From Cliona cf. orientalis (lineage: Eukaryota > Porifera > Demospongiae > Clionaida > Clionaidae), in NCBI GenBank assembly GCA_963930775.1, contig OZ005700.1, positions 6,148,609 to 6,212,608 of the forward strand: 64,000 nucleotides of DNA. Direction: 5' to 3'. Below, one piece after another: positions 33,401 through 43,011 of the stretch. The position numbers and the translations under genes were made by a program. Position 1 is the first letter of the stretch, and each line of letters opens with the position of its first letter. The notes under the pieces are model-generated. The model was not told the DNA's origin. It saw nothing but the letters and a program-made list of their open reading frames with translations, and made no database searches.

Positions 33401-36400
33401 AGGTGCGGCGACTATTCGAGAGCGGCGACTAATCGAGAGCGGCGTCTGATCGAGCGAATACGGTAGGTATACAGAATTGAGTGGATTTCATTCTTAGTTT
33501 ACGGTACTATGGCACCGAAGTAACCCTCTACTCATGCTTCATGGTTAGTATTGATGTATAGGATCCCAGTATTGTATTGTTTTCAATCCTTCCACCAGAT
33601 TGGTTGTGGATATCAAGCAGTAACATGTATACATCTATTGTTAAAGCTTACTGTTGGAGCGCAGAGGAGAATATTCTCGTCCGAGTGAAGTGCTGTGTCA
33701 GCAAGTCTGCTCTGGATGCGGTTGAGACTCCTGTAGCCAGTGAATGCATCGTGAGCCCATGTTGGGAGACTGGTGATCGGCTTCAGGCTCTACAGAATGA
33801 CATAAGGGAGGAGGGAGATGAACGTAGCTTCAGAAACTACTTTAGAATACATGTACATATTGAATCATGCATCTTGTGCGCCCCAGTCAATGTCACTCAA
33901 CCTACTTGTAGAGTGGGTATGCATGTGTGCATGCATGTTTGGGAATTGAAAGAGAGGGTGAGATGGGCCTTATCCACTGATCATCAGACCCAACTGAATG
34001 GGCTCCACTGACTAGAGAGGCTCTGGCACTTTTTATAAATACACATTAATTTCGATCTAGGACATCACTATAACTAATCTTTATTAGTTCCATTTTAAAT
34101 ATCTGCGGTCATCAGGGGAGAATGATCCTCACCGACTACAGGTTTCAGTCCCATTAATCTCCCGACCTGTGGCCAGCTATAGAAAACTTCCATCAGTGCT
34201 CTGCATGGTGGTGCTGTGTGTGTACTGGTAGCCAGACAAGTACCAAGTATGCACAGCCCATCACAATTACACTAAGTGGACATGTGACACATAGTGAGCT
34301 TATCACATGACAACAAGAAACCAAGAACAGAAGATGATGGATATTCCATTGGACTTCTCGTAGGGGAGCTGTTGTTATACTCCAGTAAGTTGCTATTATG
34401 CCAATATGCCCCCATAGAACTCATTATTATTCCCTTTGTAGTTAGCCACCTAGAGCTCAATCGGATTCAATCTTACTTTGGTAACTTACCCTCCTTAAGG
34501 CTATTGATCTCCTCCCATGTGCTCAGGCTATAGCTACTGGATCATGTGATTTTAATCTATGCAGTGCATTGCAGTGTTGGAGTCACTTGCTAACTTAGAG
34601 TCTCGTCCCCAGATCCCGAACGAGACTATTGCTAACTACGTATGTAACACTATAATTAGCTGTGGTATTTTGTGATCTACAGCGTGGTTGTTAGCAGATA
34701 GTGGTTCCCAAGGTTCAATAGCTATAGACAGGCTTTGACCAATTATGCCAGCATAATTTTAGAATAATAAGGACAAGTTTGGTGGCATTAGCATTGAGCA
34801 TAATGCTATCATAATAGGCTCAGATTTATCAATTTGAAGGTATGGATACGGAAATTGGGGTGTGGTTATGGGATGTGGTTTGATTTTGATCACATGATCT
34901 GATAAAATTCTCAAATAACCAATAGATGACGGCTGAATCAAGTAACCATACAATACTAGTTTCGTGAATGAGAATGGAAGAGGATGTTACTTATCCCCCA
35001 GTTAATGTCATGTAACTCATGAGCTCTTTCACCATTAGACTACCCCCACTTATCTCATACCAATAAACACTTTGGTTGCTTGGTGATTATAAATACACTT
35101 CACACACATAAACATACTGTACCTCTTTGACATCGAAAGGCTTTGACTTCTGAGCTGGGACGTGTATCTCCTCATATCCCTTCTTGGTCTGCCGAAAGGA
35201 CCCACTAGGGAGCTGGCATCGCTTATTAGCCATGAAGTGGCTACCATCAGTGAAGGTCAGGTCCTCAAGATCAAGGACCTTCCTTGAACCAAGCTGCATG
35301 TAGGAACAGTCATAGCACATTACAACTAGTCAAGAAGAATGTGCAGGAATACTGATGAACTAACTGTATACTTCAGTTAATAATCATACACGTTATTCGA
35401 GCATAGTGCAGTGCAGTGCAGTTATACAAATGATAAGTGTACACAGTAAGTTCAACAGGCTAATATTTTGGCTGAGCACCCAGTACATCACTGGACGGTA
35501 TCTAGCACACCAGCCAGCTCACTAGGAGAGCATTCCACAGGGCTTACTCTCATCACAACATCAAAGATAGACAGCTTCTCACTCACATGCACAGCATTAC
35601 TCACAAGACAGAGTTGGTAATGATCGTCACTCAGTGGCCTATGATAACTGGTAATGGTCGTCAGGCCTCATTAGCACTCACCCCTTTCTTTTCCTGCAAG
35701 TCGGCACTTTCAGCATCCAGGTCGGCATCCATCTTTGACTTGCGCACAGCTGCTTTTCTGGCTCTCTCCTCCTGCACCAGATCCTCACTCTCAATCTCAG
35801 AGAGGGCCTTAAAACATTAGAGACAGTAAATAAAATACCAAACCACATTCATAGATAATTAAGACTGCACAGTCTTAATTACCTATATGCCACATTAATT
35901 TTATACCCAGTACACATCGCATGATCTTAACATCATACAGTAGAATCCCTATTATGGACATCCTTCGGACCATGTAGAGCATCCTGATTAAGAAGGTGTC
36001 TTCCTTTAAAAGTAGTATCATATGCTTTGAGAACTAGGTAGCTAGAGACCGGGTATAAGGCTACAACCCCCACCCTACACAACTCACCCTCAGCACGGCA
36101 GCCTTGTCTGGGTCAGCCTTCATCTCGTCCTCGATGGCAGCCCTGTCCTCCTCTCCCTCTGTCTTGGCCAGCAGGGTGCAGTAGAGCACTGTCCAACGGT
36201 TCTTGATGAGTATCTTGATGAACTGGAACTGGTCGTAGCCCAGCAACAGCACAAGCTTGTTCTCACAGTCCCTATCATCACTGGCATTCTGGAGGGGGAA
36301 GGGGAAGAGACAAGGCCATCATGTGACACTGTGCACACACAAATAATATTATGCTGATGATAAAGGGTCCTTAAATACCCATAAGGTAAAGGTCGTCTAT

Positions 36401-39400
36401 CGTGCTTACAGTATTTGGTTGATTATAAGCCCAGGCTTCTATTTCCTTCCTGGCTTTGGAGACCAAGCCTCAAACAAGACAGCTATCAATATTCAGTAAC
36501 CAGAAGTAAATGACTGGCAGTTTCTTTGGATATTTCAGCCATCCCCACAGTTCACAAACGTTGACCTGATGCCATTTCGGATGGGAGGGGTATGCTGAAG
36601 GGCTAGGGGCAGGAATCCCACCCTCTGAGTATAAGACAATAATCAGTGGCCATGATATGCCTGCCCACCCTCAACTTCTCCACTGACTCGTACTAAGGCC
36701 TGATCATACAAGTAGTAAATTTTGTCACACAAAACATGACCCACAACAGAAACCATCTTCTTTCAACTCTATCCAGACTAAAAACATCCGCCCCTGTACA
36801 GAAATCTGCTGTTTTCTAAATACACCACAGTATGTTTTCATGTATGCCAAGAAAATCCCCCACCCCCACACACAAATTTACTGAATGAAACCATAGTACA
36901 GTACAGGCTATGTTTTCATACAACCAGGGGACTGGACCGTGATCAAAATTGAAACTAACGTTAATTAACCACTATTCTCTCAGGCTTGACAAATTCTGGG
37001 TCATGGGAACTTGTAGCAGTGACTGGTATATCCCTACTACTGCTGCTGCTTCTCTTTCCCAACATTGTAACGAGTTTATCTCAGAGGCTACTAACCGGTA
37101 GTGTTTGCTAGTTTAGGCTGCATAGCAATGTCAAGCATGAAAAAATAAACATGCTGGGTTGCCACAGACCCATCGCACATGATCCTTTGCAAAATCAACT
37201 TCAAGTACATGTACCTAGCTCACAAGGTAGATAATGATTATGAGCTGGCTCCAACATCTGACAGATTGCTCTGACATGAAGAAACCAGTGACAGTATAAA
37301 ATTAATGGTGCAGTTAACTTGTGTTGCCCAATTCAAGGCGCTCCTGGAGTCACACTTTGGTAGCCAACCCTGGCTTATAACTTGGTATAATATAACAACA
37401 TTGACGATATTTATCGCTTAAAAAAGTGAAAATATGATAATACTATCAGTGTAGTGAAAGATATCAGCTCAAGGCACCAGGTGCAAGAAGACAGATACAA
37501 TTTGATACTAAAGAGAATGGACAGGCTAGGTTATCTCTCAAGGGAGACGGAAGCTATGGGGGAAGAAAATGACCATAATTGATTGTACGTGAGAGACATC
37601 TGATACATGCTTCTGCTCACAAGTTGCTCCTAATACACTCTTGATACTATATCTACATGTGTTTAGCTATTGTTACTGCACACTTGTATGCATCTAGTCC
37701 AGCAGGTGTCTCTGGCACAGGATACAGGATAGATTCATGCACTTATCTACTCTTGACTCATGAAATGCACACATCCATCATTCACAGTTGTACCAGCCTG
37801 GCCACATGTTGAATAACACTGCATATAATACTTTCATAATAATATTATGTACCTTCACTGCTTTGGATTCTTTTAGGTGTGTGCCCACACGTGCCGGCGC
37901 ATGCCCACACATTCATCTCTGATTACACATACTTGTACCTCAATAATGCCACGGTTATTACCATCACCATAGTTCTGTAATTGTTCACGGGTGGGACATA
38001 CCCCCCACCCACATAAATTGCATAATGCTCATGGGAGGAATCTTCAATAGGACACTGTGTGATAGCTATGGTTAAGGCATTGCCTGTAGCAATGCTTAAA
38101 TATGTGCAAGAGCTCAGTGGTTCTGAGTTGCCTAGCTTACCTGGTACTACTAGCCAGTGTCAGTAGATTGTGGGCCGAGCCAGCTGCTCTTCTGTCCCAT
38201 GGGAACTCCTACCCAACTATAGTGCACTGAACCTTTGTATACAGTTGTACATGCAGCCATAGCAAACCGAAAATGGACACAGAAAAATGATTATACCTAG
38301 GAGTTCCACCCAGCACTCCGGCTTCCCCACATATGCCGTCCTTAATGGCAGGCTTTTATTCCAGTATTGTAGGTACCTACTTTCAAGATGTCCATGACTT
38401 CATCTGCCTTCTTCAGACTAGCTATTGGGTCCTTGAAGAACTTGTTGAGCTCTCTCTGGAGCCAGTAGGCATCAACACTCCGTGGCTCCAGCTTATCACT
38501 GGAACGACCTCCACGAGCATCAGAGTCAATCTATAGCACAACAAGTTAGTGTGTGTTTTGGGGGGGGGGGGGGGGAATAATTGGATAAGACAATTTATCA
38601 TAGTTAGAAATCAATTGTAAAATGACAATCACTGCCTACAAACTAACATTTAAGATTACATGTAATTTCTCAACCAGTATAGATATTCGCATGCTATCTA
38701 TAGCTGCGTATGAGTGTTCATGTACTCACAGCAGTCTTGAGTACTTCATCGTACTCTGCCTCCACTCCTTCATCCTCATCCAGCTCCATGTCACGCTCAT
38801 CGTCATGGGCAACCATTGCTTCCCGGCCACGCCTACCTTCCCCGGCCCTTTCTCCCTCATCCTCATCCTCATGAAACACAACTGCTACACCATAGCTCTC
38901 ATCAATGGTGTCGTCTGAAATGTAGCAGAGGACAAACATTAAGCGTCAATATCCCATAAAAGTTAAAACCACCAGCCACGTGCAATATACTAATCCCTTA
39001 ATAAAAGTGCCACAAGATTAATCTAACATCCAAGGTCCGGGACCAAAACATCTGTTAGTACACAGTACTAATAGCTATATAGAGTTAACTCAATACTTAA
39101 CAATTAAGATTTTTCTACTGCTAGTATTAATTTACTCGTATGTCCCTCATTTTTATCTAAACATACCTTCAACTGCTGTACCCTTATCAGCTCCATAGTC
39201 AGTGATCTTCTTTCCCAGGCCAACCAGCAGAGCAAACTTTTCATCTTCCAGCGGACCAAGGAGGGACACAATCTCCTTCTGCTTCTCCCTCTCTTTCAGG
39301 TGCTCATCCTTAAGAGTAGCAAGAACCTCATCTGCCGCACCACAAAGGATGTCCCGAGGCTGAACGCAAAAACAGATAAAATATACTATAGTAAGAAGGT

Positions 39401-40144
39401 GTTGATAACCTAATTCCAGAGCTCTTGTTTACATGCACATATTATGTACACATACATGTTTACAGTGGACACAAACATACACATATACGTGGACTTGTAC
39501 AACACACACATAATAGTTATCTGACAGTAATTGGGGTGCATGAGATGCATGGTCGAATGCACCCCAATTACTGTCAGATAACTATATGCATCTCATGCAC
39601 CCCAATTACTGTCAGATAACTATTTTGTTGGTAGTTGACCTCTGTTCATCATTGGCCTACTTTATGATGACCCAACCCCTTCCCATAGCCAGCAAATTGC
39701 CTATAAAAACTTTGGTTGCTAAGCAACTACCAACAAATACACATACACTCATACAGCCACAAACACAAATGTACTGGTAGACACAAGACACAAGGTCAAA
39801 ATTATACAGGTCATGCTTGTTTGCCTACAACCCCTTCAGGCTAATCAATTTTGGTCACTGTCTACTACCCATCCTGTGATCAGTACCTTGTCTTTGAAAA
39901 TTTAAACCAACTTGGGTGTCGAGGAAATTATGAACAAACACAAATACATGTACGTGGCAACCCTCATAGATACTCACAAACATACACATAAACACAAAAT
40001 TAATAATTATTAATACACATGACATAAGCACACACACAAAAATACATACACGGGCACACACACACAAATACACAACAAGTACACACATAAATACAAACAC
40101 AAATAAGCACAAGCACACATAAGAATAATACATACAAAATTTAT

Positions 40145-40175
<31 letters not shown>

Positions 40176-43011
40176 TGGTGAGAGACAGACCTGGTCTCCA
40201 ATGTTGTGCTGTATAAAGGATAGCATCAACTCGTAGGTAGCCCTAGTTTCCTTGGTCCTGGGTCGGTAGACCACTCCACTCAGCTCCTCCATCTCAGAGG
40301 AGAGGAGGCTGCCAGCCTTGGACCCAATGTAGTACTGATCCTCACTGTCATGGCGAGCCTTCTTCCTGTCGTTCAATAATAACATGGAAGAGGATAATAG
40401 CAATGGGTTAGTAGGTGAGTTATCGTGATATATCATCCTATTTGATCTTCACTGTTGGCAAGAATTCAAACCGTACACTAATATACCTATTATAATTATT
40501 GCACAAATTTTTCATGTTGCAAAGTGAAAAAAAAAAGATTGTGAAGTGGTACACTTGTGTCAGAATTCAATTACATAGTCTCTTTATTAGTAAAGCTGTC
40601 GTGAGATTAAAAACACCTATGAAAACAACGTATTGAATTTACAACTTGAAATAATCTAGTACTCAGTGAATTCCATTGTTTGCTACACAGGCTAGCACTA
40701 TGCATGTTTATATAATGACTAACACATCTATAAGCATCTCTTGAACTAACAAACAATGTCAGTGTACTTACTTACTCAATGCATAAATTATACAAGTATA
40801 AGCTACAGAAATTGCCTAGCCGTCCAAGAAGCCAGTGACAAACAAGCAGGTAAGTCACTATAAGAGGAACCAAACAGTGGCACTGGCAATCAATAGGTTC
40901 GTGAATGTTGATATGCACATACAATGTACAGTGGAACCTCGTTAAATGGTCACTCAGTAAAGAGGTCAGCTTGCTTATAGTGGTCGGCATGCAATGTACC
41001 CAAAAATTTGCTAATACACTCAGTACATTGATACACTCGCTGAACGGTCACTTCTTATTACGTATAGCCCTATAAGCGGTTCCAATAGCTACAAACACGG
41101 CTATACCTTCCTCAAATGTAGCAGTCAGCCCCATCACATTGTATCTCAGCTTTACAATAATTATCATACTGCAGTGAAAATCTTTGGTCTTAGTTTATCA
41201 CAACAAAGGCGGCCAGCTACAAATAGTTCACCTGTACCTGAACATGTGATGATCTACGTAATTACACTCATTGAAATGGGCGGAGCTTAGCATGCTTGTA
41301 TGCAATACAGTAGAGCAAATAGGTAGCAGCCAGCATATATACTCCGGTCCCATAGTGACTGTTTCACTGTACTATTGTAGTCACGGGTCATTATTATCAA
41401 CAATTGAATTTGCCAAATCTTGAGAAATTCAACATTGCAGAGGGAGTGGTCTAGCATCAAGATTACCATACCACAGGTATCTACAGCCTAAAAATTTAAT
41501 GGTGAAAAAACTGTATAACATGAAATCTCTGCATGGTGTACAATATCGTAGATGGCTCAGCTGCCGAAAAATAAAAAAATTCAACATATAGCAATTATAC
41601 GTTTATTAGTACATGCGATAGCCTTAATAAGTACTTGATGATAAGTGTGGTCTCACCAGAGCACAGACGCTAAAAGTTAGAATTATGACTTATGCAAGTC
41701 TGTCAAGTTTATCATAAAAGAATTAAAACGCCATGGAGGGAGAGGTCTGGCATCGAGACTAGTGGTAAGGCACACCAGAATACTGGCAATTCATATACTA
41801 TGCCATCACGAGATTCAATACTGACAACAGACACCACATTGACCACAGAGCAGCCATGAGCAACTCACCTTGCAGGTTTATCCTTGTCCTCTAGAGCCGA
41901 TGGCTTAGTGCGCTCAAATCTGTCTCCCATCTTCTGTCCAGTCAGCCTCCCGGATAATGACTGTACCTCTCCAGTAGCTTCATCCTTACCGCGACGGTCT
42001 ATCAGCGTCCGGTCTGCTTGCAACACAAGGTTGGAGGTCTGCGACAGAGTTGAAGCTCTAAATAGTGCTCACCAAGATATACAGTAGTACTCTCCCTCTC
42101 CTCTCTCATACAGTCACACTGACACTAGCCTTGTCCCCAGGCCTTCTGATTGGGGGGAGGGGCTTGATATCCACTGCATGTGCTACGTTTTTTTGTATAC
42201 CGTACTTTTAAAAATTCGGCCTTTCTAATTAGTCGGCATCCTTTATCAAATGATTGAAAATACTTGATAAAATTTCATCCAAGGTTGTCACACATATATG
42301 CTATAAATGGGAATAGATTGCGCATGTGGATGGAATGTTGAATATTATTTCCATGCCGAATTTTTAGAATACGATAATTTATCGTAAAGTGTCCGGGTCA
42401 AGTGGCATAAACGGCACCCAAATTTTCACGTGCTATTGTGACAGGGTTTTAGGTCATCGGTATCTTCTATGGTTGAAAAACTTCACGGTGCCGTTCTTGC
42501 CACTTGATCCAAGTGTCCAAATAAAACGGATAGCTTACCATGTACTGACGCTTCCTAATTATCACAAATGCCATTGTACCATTCTGCTTTGTTTAAAGTG
42601 AGCTGTTGTACCGTTCTGCTTCGTTAAAAGTGAGCTGGTACAAGCAGCAGACGTTTTTAACACGTATTACAACGTAGGTACAACGTTTAAGTTGGAGGTT
42701 AAAGTTACCTCCACCGGAAGCACGAACTCACCTTTTGACAACTAGGCCATAGCAGGAGCGCATAATACTAGGTATAGCTATATAGCAAGGAGGAAGCTAT
42801 ATTAAGGCCTCCAGAAATCGCGTTTTAATAGATAGCGTTCGATCTGATTGCAACGCAAGATTGGAGGTCTGCAACAGAGCGGCAACTCTAAATAGTGCCC
42901 ACCAAGATATATCTCTCACTCTCCTCCCTCACACAGCCATGCTAAAGCATAAAATAGATAGCTTACCGCTTTATATTCGTACTGAAGCTCCCTAGCTTTC
43001 ACATGCGCCAT
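19902..43011 (-). CDS. SNRNP200: U5 snRNP helicase SNRNP200 (Brr2), N-terminal 15 exons; 3' part outside window or missing
   Basis: Ski2-like RNA helicase that unwinds U4/U6 during spliceosome activation in the nucleus. Exons on the minus strand, 5' to 3': 43011-42967, 42038-41869, 40365-40191, 39359-39167, 38914-38730, 38530-38381, 36288-36088, 35807-35682, 35293-35123, 33789-33652, 21466-21311, 21052-20882, 20802-20539, 20469-20266, 20087-19902. All phases agree and the total is 2535 nt, 845 codons. The start [15 protein letters not shown] matches the Brr2 N-terminus. [50 protein letters not shown], the motif I CAPT|GAGKT split between exons 10 and 11, [35 protein letters not shown] and [17 protein letters not shown] are all close to animal SNRNP200. 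The window ends the protein at VIIKGTQ with a good GTAAGC donor. The C-terminal cassette (over half of the usual ~2,100 residues) is absent. Confidence 0.9.
21669..22529. mobile_element. Pogo/Tigger-like non-autonomous DNA transposon
   Basis: Ends TATAGTTGAGCCTCCGATAA on the left and, read from the right end, TACAATTGAGCCTCCGAACA. TTGAGCCTCCG is typical of pogo/Tigger-type termini, with TA as the target. It is 861 bp long, has no transposase ORF, and lies in SNRNP200 intron 10. A TTATCCGAA-like motif appears again near 22460-22505. Confidence 0.65.
22586..22980. mobile_element. MITE with TACCGTAGAAT ends
   Basis: About 395 bp. The left end is TACCGTAGAATCCTGTGATT; the right end read inward is TACCGTAGAATTCAGTGATT. 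Internal poly-C and poly-G tracts near both ends (22624-22636, 22950-22957) also pair. No coding capacity. Confidence 0.7.
23458..25367 (+). pseudogene. POT/SLC15-like transporter, copy 1, with a 7-bp deletion
   Basis: Intronless. The ATG ([20 protein letters not shown]) opens a multi-pass membrane protein with [20 protein letters not shown] (the loop motif of major-facilitator transporters) and [20 protein letters not shown], the block characteristic of the proton-dependent oligopeptide (POT/PTR2) family. Compared with the intact copy at 28480-30891, seven bases (GAACAAG) are missing after GGPFTT near 24351. This makes an immediate stop at 24355; the rest (24390-25367) stays open. It is either a recent pseudogene or an assembly error. 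Its cytoplasmic tail has one copy of the NLVYKVE...W.W..E...H.S..DPHT...T..K...LELP unit, where copy 2 has three. It is nested in SNRNP200 intron 10, on the opposite strand to the host gene. Confidence 0.8.
25515..25925. mobile_element. MITE with about 30-bp perfect inverted repeats
   Basis: 411 bp. Both ends read TAGGATCTGAGAAAAGGGGT and continue identically for about ten more bases (AATTTCGCGC). The near-perfect repeats suggest recent movement. TA at both edges fits a Tc1/mariner-type target. No ORF. Confidence 0.75.
25926..28479. other. Spacer between inverted transporter copies, mostly non-coding
   Basis: Contains a solitary GAACTAGAGCTCTCTAGAGC block (26203) related to the repeats at 61345 and 62709, an imperfect duplication (26540-27000 and 27180-27515), and AT-rich sequence. 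The minus-strand ORFs at 27278-27553 and 27673-27876 have no recognisable domain. Confidence 0.45.
26540..27515. repeat. Imperfect direct duplication (two copies of about 350-450 bp)
   Basis: 26540-27000 and 27180-27515 share CAATCAGTGATGA, GTTGGATCTA, TTGAGTTGAAA, GCGAG.AAG, an ACAGA(C/T)AGA run and ACAGAACGACTACC. Divergence is substantial. Confidence 0.55.
28480..30891 (-). CDS. POT/SLC15-like transporter, copy 2 (intact, long repeated tail)
   Basis: Single exon, 803 codons, no breaks. The membrane part (about residues 25-560) contains [72 protein letters not shown] and [20 protein letters not shown]. These suggest a proton-coupled peptide or peptide/histidine transporter of the POT family in the plasma or endolysosomal membrane. 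The usual ExxER motif was not seen, so the substrate is open. After [20 protein letters not shown] comes a hydrophilic cytoplasmic tail with three imperfect 60-75-residue repeats (NLV.K.ED..WQWVG..., SST..A.DPHT..NTT..KR...LELP). Upstream sequence is homologous to that of copy 1 (GATGCATGGTGGAGTACCTG versus GCTGCATGGTGGAGTACCTG; AGATCAGCTATAA), so the promoter was duplicated too. Confidence 0.85.
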   Translation of the reverse strand: MQSIDDSLLGTSVRLQFKWKCNRQCSMCSKSVFLILTWNFLVSFAAALFTNPDLYSLITSYSSSANLIKVIIFGLSGLLLLFFPLATYLADQKWGRYKTIVYSLYCLTCTATVMCVLGGALVTILVKNVGSQTLYITLGVSILVAFLLTLFSLVAFTANIFQFGADQLIDSSLDHCSIYVYWYVWTSYAGTAFQQIMLSLASNITATTTSELTVLFILIPVFAIIILGITLVIQCFKHHWFTNDVVNFNLWKLIYLVSRFAIKHKYPLRRNAFTYCDDVLPTRFDLGKERYGGPFTTEQVEDVKAFLKILRVLLVVGPIFAVEIAAGNQLPTVAYHLAGDFGAALLQPTKEACSITYPTLLALNGSITPLIITFVIPLYIYLLRPFIKNHTPKMLKQVGVGTIILTLSLISTLLLDTVGHIHSSSTTCFLSSGLRFNSTCDLVELPSISPLYTIIPYTLNAFAYMFLYIGAYEFILSQSPHVMKGLIIGLFFAIKGAFQLLAVLTVYLPFISWSSDSSFPSCGFVYYLTNLATALIGIMAYTCISRRYQYRERDEPWYTHYAEQYYADNILSHHGADNRSTEQHKNLVNKLEDDWQWVGTKPKGSKRDNRSSTSQAKDPHTQDNTTDSKRRRKLELPNNVAEHDRVCGHHFAEEYCGRPKEQYGNLIHKVGDNDNWQLAGEGKKNNRSSTLRATNPHTQDNTTRTKQRRRLELSESIDEPRDGICSHRFAEEYYDRHENLVYKVEDDNNWQWVGTEPEEGKKEDHSSTLQATDPHTKENTTGSKRQKKLELPDHISSRDKSEK
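31376..31520. repeat. Short dispersed repeat, copy 1 (copy 2 at 47310-47450)
   Basis: Shares CAAGCCTTC..., GGGAATAGGAATTATCCAT / GGGAATGGGGAGAATCCAT, CTTTAATGTGGCCAC / CTTTGATATGGCCAC and CCATGCC blocks with 47310-47450. Confidence 0.5.
31850..32245 (-). pseudogene. POT/SLC15-like transporter fragment, copy 3
   Basis: Minus strand reads [17 protein letters not shown] (compare [14 protein letters not shown] in copies 1 and 2), then a stop, then [20 protein letters not shown] and [18 protein letters not shown]. This covers only the last third of the membrane domain and lacks the MKG of SPHxMKG. A dead partial paralog immediately upstream of copy 2. Confidence 0.75.
32250..33067. other. No gene recognised (SNRNP200 intron 10)
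   Basis: AT-rich, with short ORFs only. Includes a poly-T run near 32771. Confidence 0.45.
33068..33465. mobile_element. MITE with perfect 27-bp inverted repeats
   Basis: 398 bp. Both ends read TACCGTATTCGCTCGATCAG and continue ACGCCGC, identical over 27 bp. The interior has several subrepeats of GGCGACTATTCGAGAGCGGC. Perfect ends suggest a young, recently mobile family. TA at the border. Confidence 0.8.
33652..33789 (-). CDS. SNRNP200: SNRNP200 exon 10
   Basis: Encodes [40 protein letters not shown] and LLCAPT, the lead into helicase motif I. Acceptor TTCTGTAG, donor GTAAGC. It ends in the middle of the Walker A motif; the other half (GAGKT) is 12.2 kb away in exon 11. The plus-strand ORF over this region is only its shadow. 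Confidence 0.9.
35123..43011 (-). CDS. SNRNP200: SNRNP200 exons 1-9, N-terminal PWI-like region
   Basis: Nine exons before the first helicase cassette. Exon 3 gives [20 protein letters not shown] and [16 protein letters not shown]. Exon 5 is strongly acidic ([13 protein letters not shown]... [20 protein letters not shown]), matching the acidic stretch in the human protein. Exon 6 gives [15 protein letters not shown]; exon 7 [20 protein letters not shown]; exon 9 [20 protein letters not shown]. This N-terminal region contains the PWI-like fold that regulates Brr2. Introns run from about 320 bp to 2.1 kb and hold inverted-repeat elements. Confidence 0.9.
39513..39623. repeat. Perfect palindrome with an extra partial arm
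   Basis: Arm 39513-39550 (ATAGTTATCTGACAGTAATT then GGGGTGCATGAGATGCAT) is the exact inverse of 39586-39623, 38 of 38 bases. A 29-bp copy of the second arm (39557-39585) sits in between. It lies in SNRNP200 intron 3. Confidence 0.85.
40150..40175. repeat. (CA)n microsatellite
   Basis: Run of CA dinucleotides just downstream of SNRNP200 exon 3, inside a CA-rich stretch of about 250 bp (39930-40180). Confidence 0.9.
40927..41371. mobile_element. Mariner/pogo-type MITE with CAGTG.AAC ends
   Basis: Left end TACAGTGGAACCTCGTTAAA; right end read inward TACAGTGAAACAGTCACTAT. Inverted repeats are short and partly decayed. About 445 bp, in SNRNP200 intron 2. A related left end (ATACAGTAGAATCCCTATTA) stands alone near 35937. 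Confidence 0.55.
42198..42376. mobile_element. Short MITE with TACCGTA ends
   Basis: 179 bp. Left TACCGTACTTTTAAAAATTC (GGC follows); right read inward TATCGTATTCTAAAAATTCG. In SNRNP200 intron 1, within the duplicated 5' region. Confidence 0.65.
42389..42518. mobile_element. Snap-back element of about 130 bp
   Basis: Left GGGTCAAGTGGCATAAACGG; right read inward GGATCAAGTGGCAAGAACGG, both followed by CACC. Directly next to the previous MITE and to the duplicated first exon. Confidence 0.6.
42539..42574 (-). CDS. Duplicated alternative first exon of SNRNP200 (possible)
   Basis: Minus strand ATG followed by 12 open codons ([12 protein letters not shown]) and a GTAAGC donor in phase 0. It is homologous to the real exon 1 ([21 protein letters not shown]) but nine bases shorter and diverged. 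The sequence upstream (to about 42720) is homologous to the true promoter, including AAGCAGCAGACGTTTTTAAC / GAGCAGAAGACGTTTCTAGC and TACAACGT.GGTACAACGTT. It could be an alternative start that still joins exon 2 in frame, or just a decaying duplicate. Confidence 0.45.
42836..42893 (-). pseudogene. Duplicated 5' edge of SNRNP200 exon 2
   Basis: Minus strand TTGCAGACCTCCAATCTTGC and GTTGCAATCAGATCGAACGC match the start of exon 2 (CGCAGACCTCCAACCTTGTG). Only the first 40 or so bases of the exon remain, with no downstream donor. It is the second half of the tandem duplication described in the findings. Confidence 0.7.

Noticed and set aside
33577-34011. 144-codon plus-strand ORF
   Set aside because: It is the antisense shadow of SNRNP200 exon 10 plus intron sequence.
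34294-34533. Plus-strand ORF containing ELNRIQS, like the Brr2 block LNRIQS
   Set aside because: Wrong strand and no flanking similarity; the true exon with LNRIQS is on the minus strand at 33652-33789.
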